Source: Paragonimus westermani
Lineage: Eukaryota; Platyhelminthes; Trematoda; Plagiorchiida; Troglotrematidae
Direction: 5' to 3'
DNA: 64,000 bases
Assembly: GCA_008508345.1 (NCBI GenBank)
Contig: QNGE01000922.1
Location: forward strand, 42,534-106,533
The notes beneath the pieces are model-generated. The model worked only from the letters and a program-made list of their open reading frames with translations, did no database searches and was not told where the DNA came from. Below, one piece after another: positions 62,710-64,000 of the stretch (position 1 is the stretch's first letter; every line of letters begins with the position of its first letter). A program made the position numbers and the translations under genes.

Positions 62710-62844
62710 GCAGTCTGGATCACAGCCACTTTACCGTATGTCATTTTGAGCATACTTCTTGTACGTGGTCTAACGCTGGAAGGCTCCCTGACAGGAATCA
62801 AATACTACCTGACTCCACATTTTGCTAGCTTGTTAGAAGTCTCA
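62710..62844 (+). CDS. SERT (SLC6A4-like): SLC6 serotonin-type transporter, exon with TM5
   Basis: After a 113-base intron and acceptor ACTTTTCAG, the frame reads AVWITATLPYVILSILLVRG, LTLEGSLTGIKYYL, TPHFASLLEVS, residues 384-428. VRG.TL.G is a monoamine transporter signature at the end of TM5. The exon closes in phase 0 at TCA|GTAAGT, where the next family block should start VWIDAA. That block is not in the remaining 1.1 kb, so the gene continues past the window. Confidence 0.88.
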
Positions 62845-63819
62845 GTAAGTGACTCATTTGCTTGATGATATTTCATAGGAATGTATCATACACTCCAGGT
62901 AAATTGTTCACCACATACGCAAATGGTTGAACAGACAGCTACAGGGGAATATAAACTATAACAGTCAATCATACCACATGGCCCATAAGTGTTTTACTCG
63001 CAGTTGCCTTGTGCCAGATACCAGTAAGATCCAAGTCGTCATTTATTTCACATGGTCTGCGCAATGTGAACACGACTTGGCTTAGATTACAAGGGCATAT
63101 ACCTCACACCGAATGCTGTTTCATACAGACATACCATGCATTGGGTCACGGCTGATTGACGATACCAGAGATTTTGACTGCTGTCCTAGCAAGACACCGT
63201 ATAAATCATTATGATTCCTCGTTGTTATTCATCTCGGTAGTGGCTGCAATGCAGAACACTTCGCCATCTAAAAGCCTCATGTGACCGTTGAATAACTGTT
63301 AGTAAATAGAAAAGTAAATAAATAATTAATTAATTAAGTAAACTGTAGCCAGTTAAGTTTTGGAAATATCTTATCCCTGAATTTATTACTGACAACAACG
63401 AAATGTGACTCTATCTCATCACTTCATGGTAGGAGAAAATGAGCTGCACACTTCGTTGAAGGGTACTGAAAACCAGATGGGACTGTTCGGAATTACGCAC
63501 GATCACTTACACTGTTGATTAAAAAGGAAGAGAGCAGTCGAAGTCACTTAATCGACTCGGATGACAGGCATTCAGATGCACCTCACTGTCTGCTCATTGC
63601 ATGATTACAAAACACATTAGCATTTCCTCATCAGTCGCCTGAACTTGATTCCACGTGCAGATCTTGATAAGATCCGTTCACAATTCTGTCTTTGTCAAGT
63701 GGCTGTCAATGGTCAGCACGTAATAACAAGTTGGCATAGGACAAAGTATCCATGAAGTTCACCTTAAATCCCAGTGAATGCAAGATAGTCGCAAAGTGCA
63801 TCGATCAGTCGATCGCGTC
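62845..63819 (+). other. Start of the next transporter intron
   Basis: GTAAGT donor followed by AT-rich sequence with a short AATTAATTAATTAA run near 63320. No further SLC6 exon was found. Confidence 0.6.
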
Positions 63820-64000
63820 ACGTGTCATGCTCTGCTCATTCTCCTACGGGTCAACACGGACCCCGACCTATACTGCTACCTTGACGTGGTGGTCGGGCTT
63901 GTGTACTGTTTTGATCCGGCGGGCTATGCTGACTAGGACTCCGGTCCTTCCAGGTGCAACCTTGTCAGACAGGCCAAAGGGGAGCAGTCAGACGAAAAGC
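63820..64000 (+). mobile_element. Probable 5' region of a non-LTR retrotransposon, cut by the window end
   Basis: GC-richer sequence with CTACCTTGACGTGGTGGTCG, then GGGCTTGTGTACT, TTTTGATCCGGCGGGCTATG and GACAGGCCAAAGGGGAGCAG. This order of words is typical of the untranslated 5' region of RTE/CR1-like LINEs in invertebrates as I know them. No coding part is inside the window. The left border is estimated from the change in composition. Confidence 0.45.

Overview
This window is an AT-rich, gene-poor stretch of an animal nuclear genome. The two confident genes are split by GT..AG introns of 0.1 to 12 kb, one is a monoamine (serotonin-type) transporter, and the space between genes carries Penelope-like elements (PLEs) and a probable LINE end. 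Large introns and PLE load fit a flatworm such as a digenean trematode, but that placement is inference; no sequence here proves the taxon.

Layout. 1-6638: no gene seen. 6661-10639 (+): a two-exon gene for a RING finger plus TRAF-type zinc finger protein (289 aa as joined), with a 3.1 kb intron and two LC8-type TQT motifs in its tail. 10640-22268: no gene seen. 22353-22709 (-): a small intronless gene of unknown function with a poly(A) signal. 25683-30175: three weakly supported candidate exons. 30274-30425: a fragment of PLE family B with a 76-base foldback. 31923-36208: an apparently complete, young PLE (family A), built as an inverted tail fragment, a 5'-truncated direct copy (pseudo-LTR), then a full 2634-bp unit with an 825-codon reverse transcriptase/GIY-YIG ORF. 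36215-44165: no gene seen. 44229-62844 (+): the first five coding exons of an SLC6 transporter closest to SERT (SLC6A4), covering the long N-terminus and TM1-TM5; the gene runs off the right edge. Its 12.2 kb intron holds a second family B fragment that is a 190-bp palindrome and a decayed GIY-YIG relic of a PLE. 63820-64000: GC-richer sequence resembling the 5' region of a non-LTR retrotransposon, cut by the window end.

Most striking are the PLE structures. Family A has a hammerhead-ribozyme-like motif at the end of each unit. Its ORF starts exactly at the unit boundary, so promoter and leader must come from the upstream pseudo-LTR. The left inverted arm spans the tail-to-head junction, as expected if a tandem or read-through template was copied. 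Two independent family B fragments show the same foldback-plus-ORF-start architecture. The RING protein and the transporter are ordinary host genes with no evident functional link to each other.
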